From: UBA2329 sp964577215
GTDB lineage: Bacteria; Bacteroidota; Bacteroidia; Chitinophagales; Saprospiraceae
Length of the DNA stretch: 20,130 nucleotides
NCBI GenBank assembly: GCA_964577215.1
Contig: CAZNYK010000067.1
Coordinates: forward strand, 1-20,130
Direction of reading: 5' to 3'
The notes beneath the pieces are model-generated. The model saw nothing but the letters and a program-made list of their open reading frames with translations, was not told the origin of the DNA and did not search any database. Of this stretch, positions 1 through 10,077 are shown piece after piece; within the stretch, counting starts at the first letter, position 1; every line of letters begins with the position of its first letter. The position numbers and the translations under genes were made by a program.

Positions 1-103
1 TCGGTTATAAATGTTGTTACATCGTAATATCTTGCTCCGATAGCCGGCTTCCCCGATTCCCCCGATTCCACCGATTCCCCCGATTCCCCCGATTCCCCCG
101 GAT
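1..103. repeat. Dispersed repeat element, right half, with 9-nt tandem array
   Basis: From about position 51 to 103 there are five to six head-to-tail copies of a 9-nt unit (CGATTCCCC, one copy CGATTCCAC), with the G of each unit at 55, 64, 73, 82, 91 and 100. The preceding 50 bases (TCGGTTATAA... then CTCCGATAGCCGGCTTCC) resemble the core of the element at 18880-18976 (CCGGTGTATAATAG... then TTCCGAAAGCCGGTTCC), so this is probably the core plus right arm of the same family, cut by the window edge. It lies just past the stop of the M20 peptidase. No coding potential is seen. Confidence 0.7.
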
Positions 104-145
104 TGAGCAATGATTTGTGACTATTTGGCGCCTGCCGCAACGAAC

Positions 146-1588
146 CTATAACCTCGACAACCAATCCAAATAGAAACCTATCGCCTTGGGGTATGCATCC
201 ACCCGCAACTGCTCGTCTACCCCGTGAAAGCCGATGGGGTCCACCATCGGGCTGAACTTATACACATTGGGCGACACCCCGTAAAAGTGCCGCGAATCCG
301 TGCCGCCGATCATGAGGAAAGGCGCCACCACGGCGTCTTCAAAATGGCGCTTCACCGGCTGCATTAACGACTGGAAGCCCGTGGAGTCGGGCGAAGACCA
401 GGGCGAAGCCTCCCGTGCAGGCAGCATTACCTCTATCTGCACCCGCTCGTCGGCGATGGCCCGGCAGGTGTGGGCCAGTATGTCTTCGATGCTGTTGCCG
501 GGCAATATCCGGTAGTTGACCTTGGCCTTGGCGATGGTGGGAATGACGTTCACCTTCACGCCCGCCTGTACGATGGTGGGCACCATGGTGCTGCGGATCA
601 TGGCGTCGCTTGCGGGGGAAGCGCCGTAAATCTTATAGACCATGGGTTTGAACAGCCAGAGATTGCTCATCACCGCGCGTTGCCCGAACGGCATCTCCGG
701 GGCGATGTACTCGATGAAGTCCCTTACCGAAGGCGCGAGACCGGGCGGGAACGGATGCGCGCGCAGCCTGACCAATGCCTGTGCCAATACATCCACGGCG
801 GTTTCCTTGCCGGGGAAGGAGGAATGCCCGCCGGGTATCTGCACCGTGAGTTCGAGCGTCACGCCGCCTTTTTCCGACGTGCCCACTAAGGCTACCGGCT
901 TATCCATGCCGGGCACTTTGTCGTAGGTGACCACGCCGCCCTCGTCAAACACGAAAGCCGCGCGGATGCCCCGCTCCTCGAACAACCCGGCCACTTGCGC
1001 CGCGCCCGAATTGCCGCCGATCTCCTCGTCGTGGCCGAACACGAAGTAGAGAGAGCGCTGCGGCGCGAAGTCCTCCTGCAAGAGTTTGTGGACGGCCTCC
1101 AACTGCCCCATGAGGTTGATCTTGTCGTCGATGACGCCGCGCCCGTAGAGCACGCCGTCGCGAATGAGGCCCTCGAAGGGCGGTACCGACCACAGGTCTT
1201 TGGTGTCGTCATCCACCGGCACCACGTCCTGGTGGGCCATGAAAATAGCGGGCGGCAAGGCCGGGTCCTGCCCCTGCCAATGCAACACCATGGTGTAGCG
1301 GCTCACCATCTCCACTTGCAGTTTTTCAAAAACCAAAGGGAAGCTCTCCCGCAGGAAGTCGTGGAAGGCGAGAAACTGCCCGTAGTCGATGCGGGTGGTA
1401 TCGTCGTAAGAGACGGTCTGGAAGGTGATGCTCCGGGCGAGGCGCTCCACGGCGCCGGGCAGGTTGCCGTCCGCGGCAATGCCGGCCTCCAACGGCGGTT
1501 GCTTGGATTCTACGGACAGGGTGCGCAGCGCTACCACAGCGATCAGCGCCGCAAGGCAAAGGAGGAGGAAGAAGAGGATTTTTTTCAT
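146..1588 (-). CDS. M20 family zinc metallopeptidase (PM20D1/carboxypeptidase S-like)
   Basis: Predicted di-zinc exopeptidase or amidohydrolase of the M20 family, closest in layout to carboxypeptidase S/PM20D1, acting on peptides or N-acyl amino acids. I chose the ATG at 1588 (480 aa), because it starts a Lys-Lys plus hydrophobic segment (residues 2-22) typical of a signal peptide or N-terminal anchor, and because a promoter lies just upstream; a longer frame to 1705 would run through that promoter. Visible motifs: HQDVVP (H119, D121), GRGVIDDK (D154/D155 bridging metal), HDEEIGG (E188 general base, E189 metal), FDEGG (D215) and C-terminal FHGVDE (H455). IPGGHSSFP (251-259) belongs to the lid/dimerisation domain. 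All metal and catalytic positions seem intact. It is divergent from an exported sulfatase, which fits extracytoplasmic nutrient breakdown, but its substrate cannot be read from the sequence. Confidence 0.9.
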   Translation of the reverse strand: MKKILFFLLLCLAALIAVVALRTLSVESKQPPLEAGIAADGNLPGAVERLARSITFQTVSYDDTTRIDYGQFLAFHDFLRESFPLVFEKLQVEMVSRYTMVLHWQGQDPALPPAIFMAHQDVVPVDDDTKDLWSVPPFEGLIRDGVLYGRGVIDDKINLMGQLEAVHKLLQEDFAPQRSLYFVFGHDEEIGGNSGAAQVAGLFEERGIRAAFVFDEGGVVTYDKVPGMDKPVALVGTSEKGGVTLELTVQIPGGHSSFPGKETAVDVLAQALVRLRAHPFPPGLAPSVRDFIEYIAPEMPFGQRAVMSNLWLFKPMVYKIYGASPASDAMIRSTMVPTIVQAGVKVNVIPTIAKAKVNYRILPGNSIEDILAHTCRAIADERVQIEVMLPAREASPWSSPDSTGFQSLMQPVKRHFEDAVVAPFLMIGGTDSRHFYGVSPNVYKFSPMVDPIGFHGVDEQLRVDAYPKAIGFYLDWLSRL

Positions 1589-1608
1589 GCTTTGGGCGGA
1601 ATTTGGGG

Positions 1609-1639
1609 CAAAGGTCGGGGTAAAAAGGGAGAATGGCAA
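1609..1639 (-). promoter_or_regulatory. Bacteroidota-type promoter of the M20 peptidase gene
   Basis: On the minus strand a TTG (1639-1637) is followed by a 20-nt spacer and GACCTTTG (1616-1609), one mismatch from the Bacteroidota -7 consensus TAnnTTTG. Transcription would begin near 1602, about 14 nt before the ATG at 1588, which supports that start. Confidence 0.55.
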
Positions 1640-1678
1640 AATGGCTTTTCGCCTGCTTAAAGTCAAATCAAAGGCTCG

Positions 1679-1719
1679 ATCCGGCTTTAAGTGGGTAAAA
1701 AGCATAGATAAAGCCGGAT
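1679..1719. repeat. 11-bp perfect inverted repeat in the divergent intergenic region
   Basis: ATCCGGCTTTA (1679-1689) and TAAAGCCGGAT (1709-1719) are perfect reverse complements separated by 19 nt. It sits between the divergent peptidase and sulfatase genes. No T-tract follows either arm, so it is not a clear terminator. It could be an operator or a small dispersed palindrome. Confidence 0.6.
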
Positions 1720-1815
1720 GGAGGCGCTTTGCCCTGCGCGGGTGCGGGAAAGAACTGAACCGCCATGCTTCAAAAATCGTTCGATGCTGAATGCATTGCC
1801 CACAATCCTTACATA

Positions 1816-3330
1816 ATGAACCACCCGACTTCCGCCGCCCTGCTCCTTTTGCTCCTCGGCCTGTGCACCGCGCCGCTCGCTGCCCGCGAAGGCCGCACGG
1901 CGCCCAACATCGTGCTCATCCTGGCCGACGATCTCGGCAAATACGACCTCTCCATTTACGGCGGGGAAAATATCCGCACGCCCCACATGGACAGCCTGGC
2001 GCGCAGCGGCGCCTTGTTCCGGCAGGGGTACGCCATGGCGGCCGTGTGCAGCCCATCCAGGATGGCGCTGCTGAGCGGGCAATACCAGCAGCGCTGGGGC
2101 TACGATTTTCAACCCCACCAACGCTACCCGCGCAACGCCCTGCACCGCTGGTTTGCCCGGCGCCTCATGGCCCGCGACGGCTGGATACCGGACGCCAATC
2201 GCAAGGTACCTTCCCGCAAACAGATACAAAAACACGGCATTCCCGGCGAGGCTTTCACCCTGCCCGAGCGCTTGAAAGCACAGGGCTACCGCACCGGTCT
2301 CTTCGGCAAGTGGCACCTCGGCTACGCGCCCCAACACCACCCGCTCCGGCACGGGTTCGACGTGTTTTACGGCTTCATCGAGGCGTACTCGCTCTTCCTT
2401 CCCAAAAAGGACCCGCGCGTGGTAAATGCGCCCGTGCCCATCTATGCCGACAAAGTGCAGTGGAAAAAACGCAAGGGCGCCACGGCCATCCTGCGCGGAG
2501 AAAAACCCGTCCGGGAAGACCGCTACCTCACTGATGCCATCGCGGAGGAGGCCATCGCCTTTATGGAACCGCAGAATGGACGGCCCTTCTTTGCCATGCT
2601 CAGCTTCAGCGCACCGCACGCGCCCTGGCAAGCCCCTAAGCAACTGTATGATTCGCTCGCCCATATCCCCGGCCACCACCGCCGGGTGTATTACGCCATG
2701 ATACAGTCTTTGGACATGGCGGTGGGCAAAGTGGTGGCGCATCTGCGGGAACAGGGACTGCTGGAACAAACCCTGATCATCCTCAGCAGCGACAACGGCA
2801 TGGCCGCCTACAATGGATACATAGACCCCGCGCCGCAACAGGGCGGCAAGCTCAGCCTGCTGGAAGGGGGCGTCAGTATTCCGTTGTGCATGGCGCAACC
2901 CGGCGTCATTCCCGCCGGACAGGTGATCGGCCGGATGGTAAGCCACCTGGACGTCGCCGCCACCATAGCCGGCGCTGCCGGGGCAGATACCGCCGACCGC
3001 CTGGACGGGCGCGACCTGCTGCCCGCGTTGTCAGGCCGGGCCGCTTTCCCGGAGGATGCGCCCCTGTTCTGGCGCGCCGGCCCCAACAAAGCTGTGCGCA
3101 GCGGCAGGTACAAAGCCGTCATAGACGAGAAGAGCAAGGTCATCTTCCTGTTCGACCTCGAAGCCGACCCCTCGGAAAGGAACGATCTGAGCACCCGCTA
3201 CCCGGAGGTATTGGAAGAACTGCGCCGCCAACTGTCAGAGTGGGAGCGCCGCATGCGCCCCGCCGCATGGCCGCATGTGATCAATTACCGGGTGTTTGTA
3301 AACGGGCGGGAAATGTATTTTGCGACGTAG
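1816..3330 (+). CDS. Exported S1-family sulfatase (arylsulfatase-like)
   Basis: Type I (formylglycine-dependent) sulfatase of 504 aa, predicted to hydrolyse sulfate esters, possibly on sulfated glycans. The ATG at 1816 is preferred over the one at 1765 because it places a hydrophobic signal peptide (about residues 5-23, ending near LAA) at the N-terminus. NIVLILADDLG (31-41) gives the paired metal-binding aspartates D38/D39; CSPSRMALLSG (78-88) is the sulfatase signature, where C78 would be converted to formylglycine; FGKWHLG, SAPHAPW and SSDNGM are the other expected active-site motifs. The C-terminus (LFDLEADPSERNDLS) matches the usual end of the family, and the length is normal. No maturase or SusC/D genes are seen in this window, so neither substrate nor locus type can be assigned. 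It converges on recJ across an assembly gap. Confidence 0.93.
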   Translation: MNHPTSAALLLLLLGLCTAPLAAREGRTAPNIVLILADDLGKYDLSIYGGENIRTPHMDSLARSGALFRQGYAMAAVCSPSRMALLSGQYQQRWGYDFQPHQRYPRNALHRWFARRLMARDGWIPDANRKVPSRKQIQKHGIPGEAFTLPERLKAQGYRTGLFGKWHLGYAPQHHPLRHGFDVFYGFIEAYSLFLPKKDPRVVNAPVPIYADKVQWKKRKGATAILRGEKPVREDRYLTDAIAEEAIAFMEPQNGRPFFAMLSFSAPHAPWQAPKQLYDSLAHIPGHHRRVYYAMIQSLDMAVGKVVAHLREQGLLEQTLIILSSDNGMAAYNGYIDPAPQQGGKLSLLEGGVSIPLCMAQPGVIPAGQVIGRMVSHLDVAATIAGAAGADTADRLDGRDLLPALSGRAAFPEDAPLFWRAGPNKAVRSGRYKAVIDEKSKVIFLFDLEADPSERNDLSTRYPEVLEELRRQLSEWERRMRPAAWPHVINYRVFVNGREMYFAT

Positions 3331-3335
3331 GGTAT

Positions 3336-3435
3336 NNNNNNNNNNNNNNNNNNNNNNNNNNNNNNNNNNNNNNNNNNNNNNNNNNNNNNNNNNNNNNNNN
3401 NNNNNNNNNNNNNNNNNNNNNNNNNNNNNNNNNNN
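3336..3435. other. Assembly gap (100 N)
   Basis: Exactly 100 N, a conventional scaffold placeholder; the true length is unknown. It removes the last codons of recJ and the sulfatase/recJ intergenic region. Unlike the gap at 16886, I see no shared sequence at its two edges. Confidence 0.98.
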
Positions 3436-5111
3436 ATGTCCTTAACCATCAACTCCAACGCCGTGCGGTCATCCCAGGTATTTTCTTCCAAGGTATAGCA
3501 GATGTCCACTTGGCGGCGACCGGCAACGATGGGAAACACTTCCGCCTGCTGGAACGCGATGCCCGAAAACACCTGCTTGCCCTGCCTGAGCGACAACTTG
3601 ATATGCGCGCCTTTGAGCAGGCGGGAAAAGCCGGTGTCGCTGACGCCGCGGGTGACAAAAACCGGGCTGCGGTTGCCCGGCCCGAACGGCGCAAACTGCC
3701 GCAGTATTTTCCAAAATCCCGGCGTGATCTCCTCGAAATCTATTTCCGCATGCACGGCGATGACCCGGCGCAGCGCCTCGCGCGGCAGCGATAACTGCAC
3801 CACAGCCTCGAAGCGATCCCAAAATGCCGGTACGTTCTCGGGCAGCAGGCTCAGGCCGGCGGCGTGTGCGTGGCCGCCGTAACTGATAAGCAGGTCGCTG
3901 CAAAGGCCCAGCGCCTCGTGCAGGTCGAAGCCGGGCACCGAGCGCGCAGAGCCGGTGGCGATATGGCCGGACCGGGTGAGCAAGATGGCCGGCCGGTGAA
4001 AGCGCTCCACCATGCGGGCCGCGGCAATGCCTACGATGCCCTTGTGCCAGTGCGGCTGGTAGAGCACAATGCTGCTGCGTTCGCTTTCGTAATCCGCGAA
4101 CAACGCCCCGGCTTCCTCCGCCGTGCGCTGGTCGAAATCGCGGCGCAACTGGTTGCGGTACTCCAGCACGCGGGCGTATTCGGCTGCTACGTAACGGTCC
4201 TGCGCCAGCATGAGCTTTACGGCGTGGTCGGCGTCGGCCAAGCGGCCGGCAGCGTTGATCATGGGCGCCAGTCCGAAAACGATATCGCTGATGCTGAGGG
4301 GCCTGGTGCGGCGGCTTTCTTCAATAAGCGCGTTGAGGCCGGGGCGCTTGCTGCGATTGAGCCGTTGCAGGCCGTGCCAGGCTAAAATGCGGTTTTCGCC
4401 GGTCATGGGCACAATATCGGCGGCAATGCTGATGACCAGGAGGTCGAGCAGTTCCTCCAGCGCTTCCCGTTCCATGCCGTAGCGCTGCGCGTAACCCTGG
4501 GCGAGCTTGAAAGCCACCCCGCAACCGCTGAGTTCTTTGTACGGATAGGCACAGCCGGCGCGCTTGGGGTCCAAAACGGCAAGAGCGCCGGGAAGGGTTT
4601 CTCCGGGCAGGTGGTGGTCGCAGATGATGAGGTCTATGCCGTATTCCGAGGCCCGGCGGGCCTGCTCCACGGCCGTGATGCCGCAGTCCATGGCGATGAG
4701 CAGCGCGGCGCCTTTTTCGCGGGCATACTCTATGCCTTCCATTGAGAGGCCGTAGCCTTCGCGGTAGCGATCGGGGATGTAATAATCCAGGTTGGGGTGG
4801 CGCGGGTAGAGAAAGCTCCACATCATGGCTACGGAGGTAGTGCCGTCCACGTCGTAGTCGCCGAAAAGGAGAATTTTTTCATTTCGCTCCATGGCCTCCC
4901 GCAGCCGGAGCACGGCGGCATCCATATCCTGCATGAGAAACGGATCGTGCAGGTCGTCCAGGGATGGCCTGAAAAACGCCTTAGCCTGCTCGAAGGTCTC
5001 AATGCCGCGCTGCACTAAGAGCCGGCACAGCACCGGCTGGATGCCCAGCGATTCGCGGAGGGCCTCCACGCGGGTTTCATCAACGGGTATGGCTTGCCAT
5101 TCTGCCTGCAT
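3436..5111 (-). CDS. recJ: Single-stranded-DNA-specific exonuclease RecJ (3' end lost in gap)
   Basis: RecJ is a 5'-to-3' exonuclease on single-stranded DNA used in RecF-pathway recombination, base excision and mismatch repair. The 558 visible residues contain DHH-superfamily motifs in order: GDYDVDGTTS (84-93), MDCG (141-144), CDHH (164-167), the linker, HWHKGIVGI (354-362) and the DHHA1 motif GGHAHAAG (412-419), then the OB-fold domain. The sequence reaches LELMVKD, very close to where bacteroidotal RecJ proteins end, so probably only a few residues are hidden in the N run; any translation through the N run is meaningless. ATG at 5111 is the natural start. It is followed upstream by a repeat-rich intergenic region and appears to be transcribed on its own. 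Confidence 0.94.
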
Positions 5112-5163
5112 GGTGTGTAATTTGGTTGCCTGGCCTGGTACGGTGTAAATTATGTTTCTATGC

Positions 5164-5217
5164 TTAGTGAAGGGGTGACTATGGGGCTGTGCCTTGACTG
5201 AGTCACCCCTTCACTAA
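5164..5217. repeat. 17-bp perfect inverted repeat upstream of recJ
   Basis: TTAGTGAAGGGGTGACT (5164-5180) and AGTCACCCCTTCACTAA (5201-5217) are perfect reverse complements around a 20-nt loop. There is no T-tract on either side, and the position upstream of recJ and downstream of hppA's terminator argues against a terminator. A small dispersed palindromic element (REP or MITE-like) or a regulatory stem-loop are both possible. A further 6-bp inverted repeat (CTAAGT 5237-5242, ACTTAG 5252-5257) follows. Confidence 0.75.
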
Positions 5218-5277
5218 CCTGATCAAAGCAAATTTTCTAAGTTTACATTGTACTTAGTGCGGCGGTCATAGGCGTAT

Positions 5278-5335
5278 GAATTTCACTCCTCAATCATTGC
5301 GCGTCCTTATAAAGACGCAGGAACGGGTGAAATTC
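5278..5335. repeat. Nested inverted repeats (cruciform or stem-loop)
   Basis: Outer arms GAATTTCACTC (5278-5288) and GGGTGAAATTC (5325-5335) pair at 10 of 11 positions; an inner hairpin GCGTC (5301-5305) / GACGC (5314-5318) lies within. The structure is strand-symmetric in outline, and no open frame with family features covers it. It may be a mobile palindromic element or a structured RNA. Confidence 0.55.
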
Positions 5336-5348
5336 CATAACAAAAATG

Positions 5349-5392
5349 AAAAAAAATTGCCGCAAGAGGAACCAGCGTCTCTTGCGGCAATT
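5349..5392 (-). terminator. Rho-independent terminator of hppA
   Basis: Read on the minus strand, a 14-bp perfect stem (5392-5379 with 5368-5355; core TTGCCGCAAGAG) with a 10-nt loop is followed by a run of eight T (complement of A at 5349-5356, overlapping the stem base). It lies 34 nt after the hppA stop codon. Confidence 0.9.
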
Positions 5393-5401
5393 GGTTTTGT
5401 T

Positions 5402-5416
5402 AGACCTGACAGGTCT
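5402..5416. repeat. Short palindrome AGACCTGACAGGTCT
   Basis: A 7-bp perfect palindrome around one central base, between the hppA stop codon (5426) and its terminator (5392). From memory, similar palindromes recur in Bacteroidota genomes, but I could not check that here. Confidence 0.5.
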
Positions 5417-5425
5417 TCAAAAATC

Positions 5426-7609
<2,184 letters not shown>

Positions 7610-7682
7610 GAGTTTGTATAGTTTAAAGTGGTTTCTGAATGAGAGCCGGCCCACGCGCCTGCCCTGTTTTAGTTTGCGGCGG

Positions 7683-7712
7683 CAAAACTAATGCAAATTT
7701 GGGGTTTCACAA
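7683..7712 (-). promoter_or_regulatory. Bacteroidota-type promoter of hppA
   Basis: On the minus strand TTG (7712-7710), a 19-nt spacer, then TAGTTTTG (7690-7683), an exact match to TAnnTTTG. The predicted leader to the ATG at 7609 is about 65-70 nt. The rest of the 190-bp interval between hppA and the DUF2157 gene shows only a GC-rich weak hairpin near 7734-7757. Confidence 0.7.
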
Positions 7713-7799
7713 AAAAGGCCTGAAAATGAAGAGGAGCCGGCCCGGCAAGGCGCCGGACGATTATTACAAATGCCAATTCAACGAACCGGGAAAGGAGTA

Positions 7800-9107
7800 T
7801 CAACCCTTCACCCGCTTCGACAACACCCAGTTGCCGCCCAAAAAGGCCAGTCCCAGCCCTACGAACGCAATGCCTTTGGTCAGGTAACTCCAGTCGGTAT
7901 CGAAAAAGCGGAAGGCGATGAGCGAAAGGATGATGAGCATGCCGAGGTTGACCAGGCCCATGCGGGTGTATCGAATGCCGGAATACAGGTACGCCACGCC
8001 CCAGGCTAAGAGGTACGCGTTGGCGGCCAGGCGCGGGAACCAGTCCCCCGTGTAGGGGCCTGTGAGCAACAACAGGAGCAGGAAAGCAGGGAATAAGGCA
8101 GCGAGCCGGCCCTGCACAGGCAGTTCCTTCCAACGGCGCGCCAGCATGAAAACGTAGCCGCCTGCCAGGGCAATCCAAACGGCGAGGTTTGTCCATACTG
8201 CCCAGGGCGCATACCCGTTTCCTTTCCAGAGTTGTTCGATTAAAACTGGCTCGTAGTCGTCGAGGTAGGTTAATACCAAAAGAAAGATGTACACGGCCAC
8301 AACGGCAAAAGTGCGAAAAGGCTGAAACACAGGATTGGAGTGCCGGGCGGGCGGGGCAATGGATTCTAACAGGAACATCAGCCCCAATACCACGGCGGAA
8401 CCCCAAAATCCGTAGAGCAGTATGGGTTGTTCCACCGTGCCGAACCAGCCGAAAGGAATGGTGAGCGCCAGTGCCCAGCCTAAAAGCCGGTACCGTATGG
8501 GTTCTTCCTTGCGGCGCACAGCCCAAAGGAGGTGCGGCAGCCCGGCGGCCAGCAATGCCCAATACCATACCGAATCAGAACCGCTCGTCTCCGTGGCCCA
8601 GGAGGCGATGCCGATGTAATAGATTATAGCGCACAATGAAGACGGCGCTATGTACAGGAGCAATACGCCCGGCACAAGCCAACTGAGCAGAAACTCCTCC
8701 GTAGTGCCCATGATGTGATAGGTCTGGCTCACCAAAGCGATGCTCGATGCCAGCATCAGCATCAGGAAAGTTGCCGCGCCTTCCACCCATGCTACCGACT
8801 GCCTGCGCCGCAGTAGCATATAGCCGTATATAACCAGACCCAACGCCAAAGGCATGATACTCAACACAGTGCGCCAGCCGCGAGAAAGGTTCTCCCAGTT
8901 GTAGGCGAAAATGAGGATGATCCCGCCGCCCACGAGCAAGGCGCCGATCACGCTTATGGTGAGGAATGCCCAGTTGTAGGCCGGCCCTGTTTCCACAGGC
9001 CCGAAGCGGGATTTGATCTTCTCACTTTGCTCCTCTGAAAGGATGCCTTGCTCTACGAGCCCGGGCAACTGCTCGTACAACCAGGAAATATGGCGTTTGG
9101 AATCCAT
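7800..9107 (-). CDS. DUF2157 domain polytopic membrane protein
   Basis: A 435-aa protein of unknown function. The N-terminal 45 residues are soluble and helical (start MDSKRHISWLYEQLPGLVEQ), followed by AYNWAFLTISVIGALLVG and about a dozen hydrophobic segments up to residue 430. The short helical head, then the membrane block with the conserved AYNWE-like loop (FAYNWENLSRGWR) after the first two helices, is the DUF2157 pattern. Family function is not established; no catalytic motif is evident. It begins 6 nt after the oxygenase stop, so the two are almost certainly co-transcribed. The last codons, GTG AAG GGT TGA (Val-Lys-Gly-stop), resemble the repeat-like GTGAAGGG sequence found at two other gene ends here. 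Confidence 0.85.
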   Translation of the reverse strand: MDSKRHISWLYEQLPGLVEQGILSEEQSEKIKSRFGPVETGPAYNWAFLTISVIGALLVGGGIILIFAYNWENLSRGWRTVLSIMPLALGLVIYGYMLLRRRQSVAWVEGAATFLMLMLASSIALVSQTYHIMGTTEEFLLSWLVPGVLLLYIAPSSLCAIIYYIGIASWATETSGSDSVWYWALLAAGLPHLLWAVRRKEEPIRYRLLGWALALTIPFGWFGTVEQPILLYGFWGSAVVLGLMFLLESIAPPARHSNPVFQPFRTFAVVAVYIFLLVLTYLDDYEPVLIEQLWKGNGYAPWAVWTNLAVWIALAGGYVFMLARRWKELPVQGRLAALFPAFLLLLLLTGPYTGDWFPRLAANAYLLAWGVAYLYSGIRYTRMGLVNLGMLIILSLIAFRFFDTDWSYLTKGIAFVGLGLAFLGGNWVLSKRVKG

Positions 9108-9113
9108 GGATCA

Positions 9114-9968
9114 TCAGGTATTTCTGAATTTTTTAATAAACCGGATCAGACCGGGCGGCAGAATGCGGTTGGCAAAATTGACCAGGTCGTTGTAGCGGCG
9201 CATAGCGGGACTGTCCACGCCTTTGCGATCTACGAAAGTGGTGGTGATGCGCTGTTGTTCCGATGTTTTCAGCTCGTTCTTCGGGCGGCCGTTGGTGTAG
9301 TAGTACAGGGCCAGCGATTTGCGGCTGCGCCCTTCCGGGCAAGTGAGCGGATCGGGGTGGCCGTGCCAGGAATCGCCGGTAGTGGAAAAGAGCGCCATTC
9401 GGTTAAACGAGGGCAGTATTTTCACCGCGCAGCGGCTCATGTCGCGTTCCCACAATTCAAAATGGCCGCCGTAGCTTTCCTCCCAGTCTTCGTTGAGATA
9501 GATGAGCAGGTTGAGCCGGCGGTCGAGGTTCATTTTGCGGTGTTTGTGAAAATCGACGTGCAATTTGAGGAAACCGCCGGGTTTGATCTCGTGAAATCCG
9601 CCGCCCTCTAAATACGGATCGGGGATGAGCGTTTCCTCGATGCCGGTGAGTTCCTGCAAGAACTCCAGGAAAGGCTGCGAGTTGAGATAGTGCACCAAGG
9701 CGCGGGTTTTCGGCCCCATGTCATATTCGCCTTTCCCGGCGTGTTTGTTTTCGTTGGGATTGTTGTAGTGGATGGTGTCTTTTTTGCGGGCCAGGTCTGG
9801 GAATTCCGCCAATACTTCCCGGAGGTAGCCGGGATCGAAAAAGTCGTCAAAGTAGATATTGGGGAAAGGGTGGTTGCCCGTGTACACCGGTTGAAATTGC
9901 CTGGCGACTTCAGTGAGGTCTTCGTAGCGACCGGCTAAGAAAGAGCGGACTTGAGCGGTTAGTTCCAT
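9114..9968 (-). CDS. 2-oxoglutarate/Fe(II)-dependent oxygenase, prolyl-4-hydroxylase-like
   Basis: Predicted non-haem iron dioxygenase (cupin fold, PF13640-like) of 284 aa, which would hydroxylate a protein or small-molecule substrate using 2-oxoglutarate and O2. The facial triad is visible as LHVDFH (H137, D139) and DSWHGHPDP (H202), with a 2-oxoglutarate-binding arginine in RSRKSLALYYY (R214 or R216). GGFLKLHVDFH and YGGHFELW are typical of the fold. ATG at 9968 is chosen because the 37 codons upstream are not family-like. It is the first gene of an operon with the DUF2157 protein and is divergent from the unusual AAA+ ATPase, separated by 109 bp. The substrate is unknown. Confidence 0.85.
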   Translation of the reverse strand: MELTAQVRSFLAGRYEDLTEVARQFQPVYTGNHPFPNIYFDDFFDPGYLREVLAEFPDLARKKDTIHYNNPNENKHAGKGEYDMGPKTRALVHYLNSQPFLEFLQELTGIEETLIPDPYLEGGGFHEIKPGGFLKLHVDFHKHRKMNLDRRLNLLIYLNEDWEESYGGHFELWERDMSRCAVKILPSFNRMALFSTTGDSWHGHPDPLTCPEGRSRKSLALYYYTNGRPKNELKTSEQQRITTTFVDRKGVDSPAMRRYNDLVNFANRILPPGLIRFIKKFRNT

Positions 9969-10077
9969 GGATTTGCAAAATGATAAATAAAATGCGAATT
10001 TAGGGATTGGAAACGAAATAGCGCGCTCAATAAAGTTTTGAGTTGGAAAACCATTAATTTGCCCCACATTTCGGCTC

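Noticed and set aside
51..103. 9-nt repeats considered as a CRISPR array
   Set aside because: The units are directly adjacent with no spacers, and far too short; it is a tandem repeat.
1687..2946. 419-codon open frame on the minus strand opposite the sulfatase
   Set aside because: The sulfatase has complete catalytic motifs on the other strand; this frame has none.
3285..3435. Apparent recJ translation continuing through the N run into IPYVAKYISRPFTNTR
   Set aside because: The gap length is arbitrary, so the frame beyond it is meaningless; that sequence is antisense to the sulfatase C-terminus.
10054..10061. TTAATTTG upstream of the AAA+ gene as a -7 promoter element
   Set aside because: It has one mismatch to TAnnTTTG and no TTG at the expected distance upstream, so it is too weak to list as a feature.
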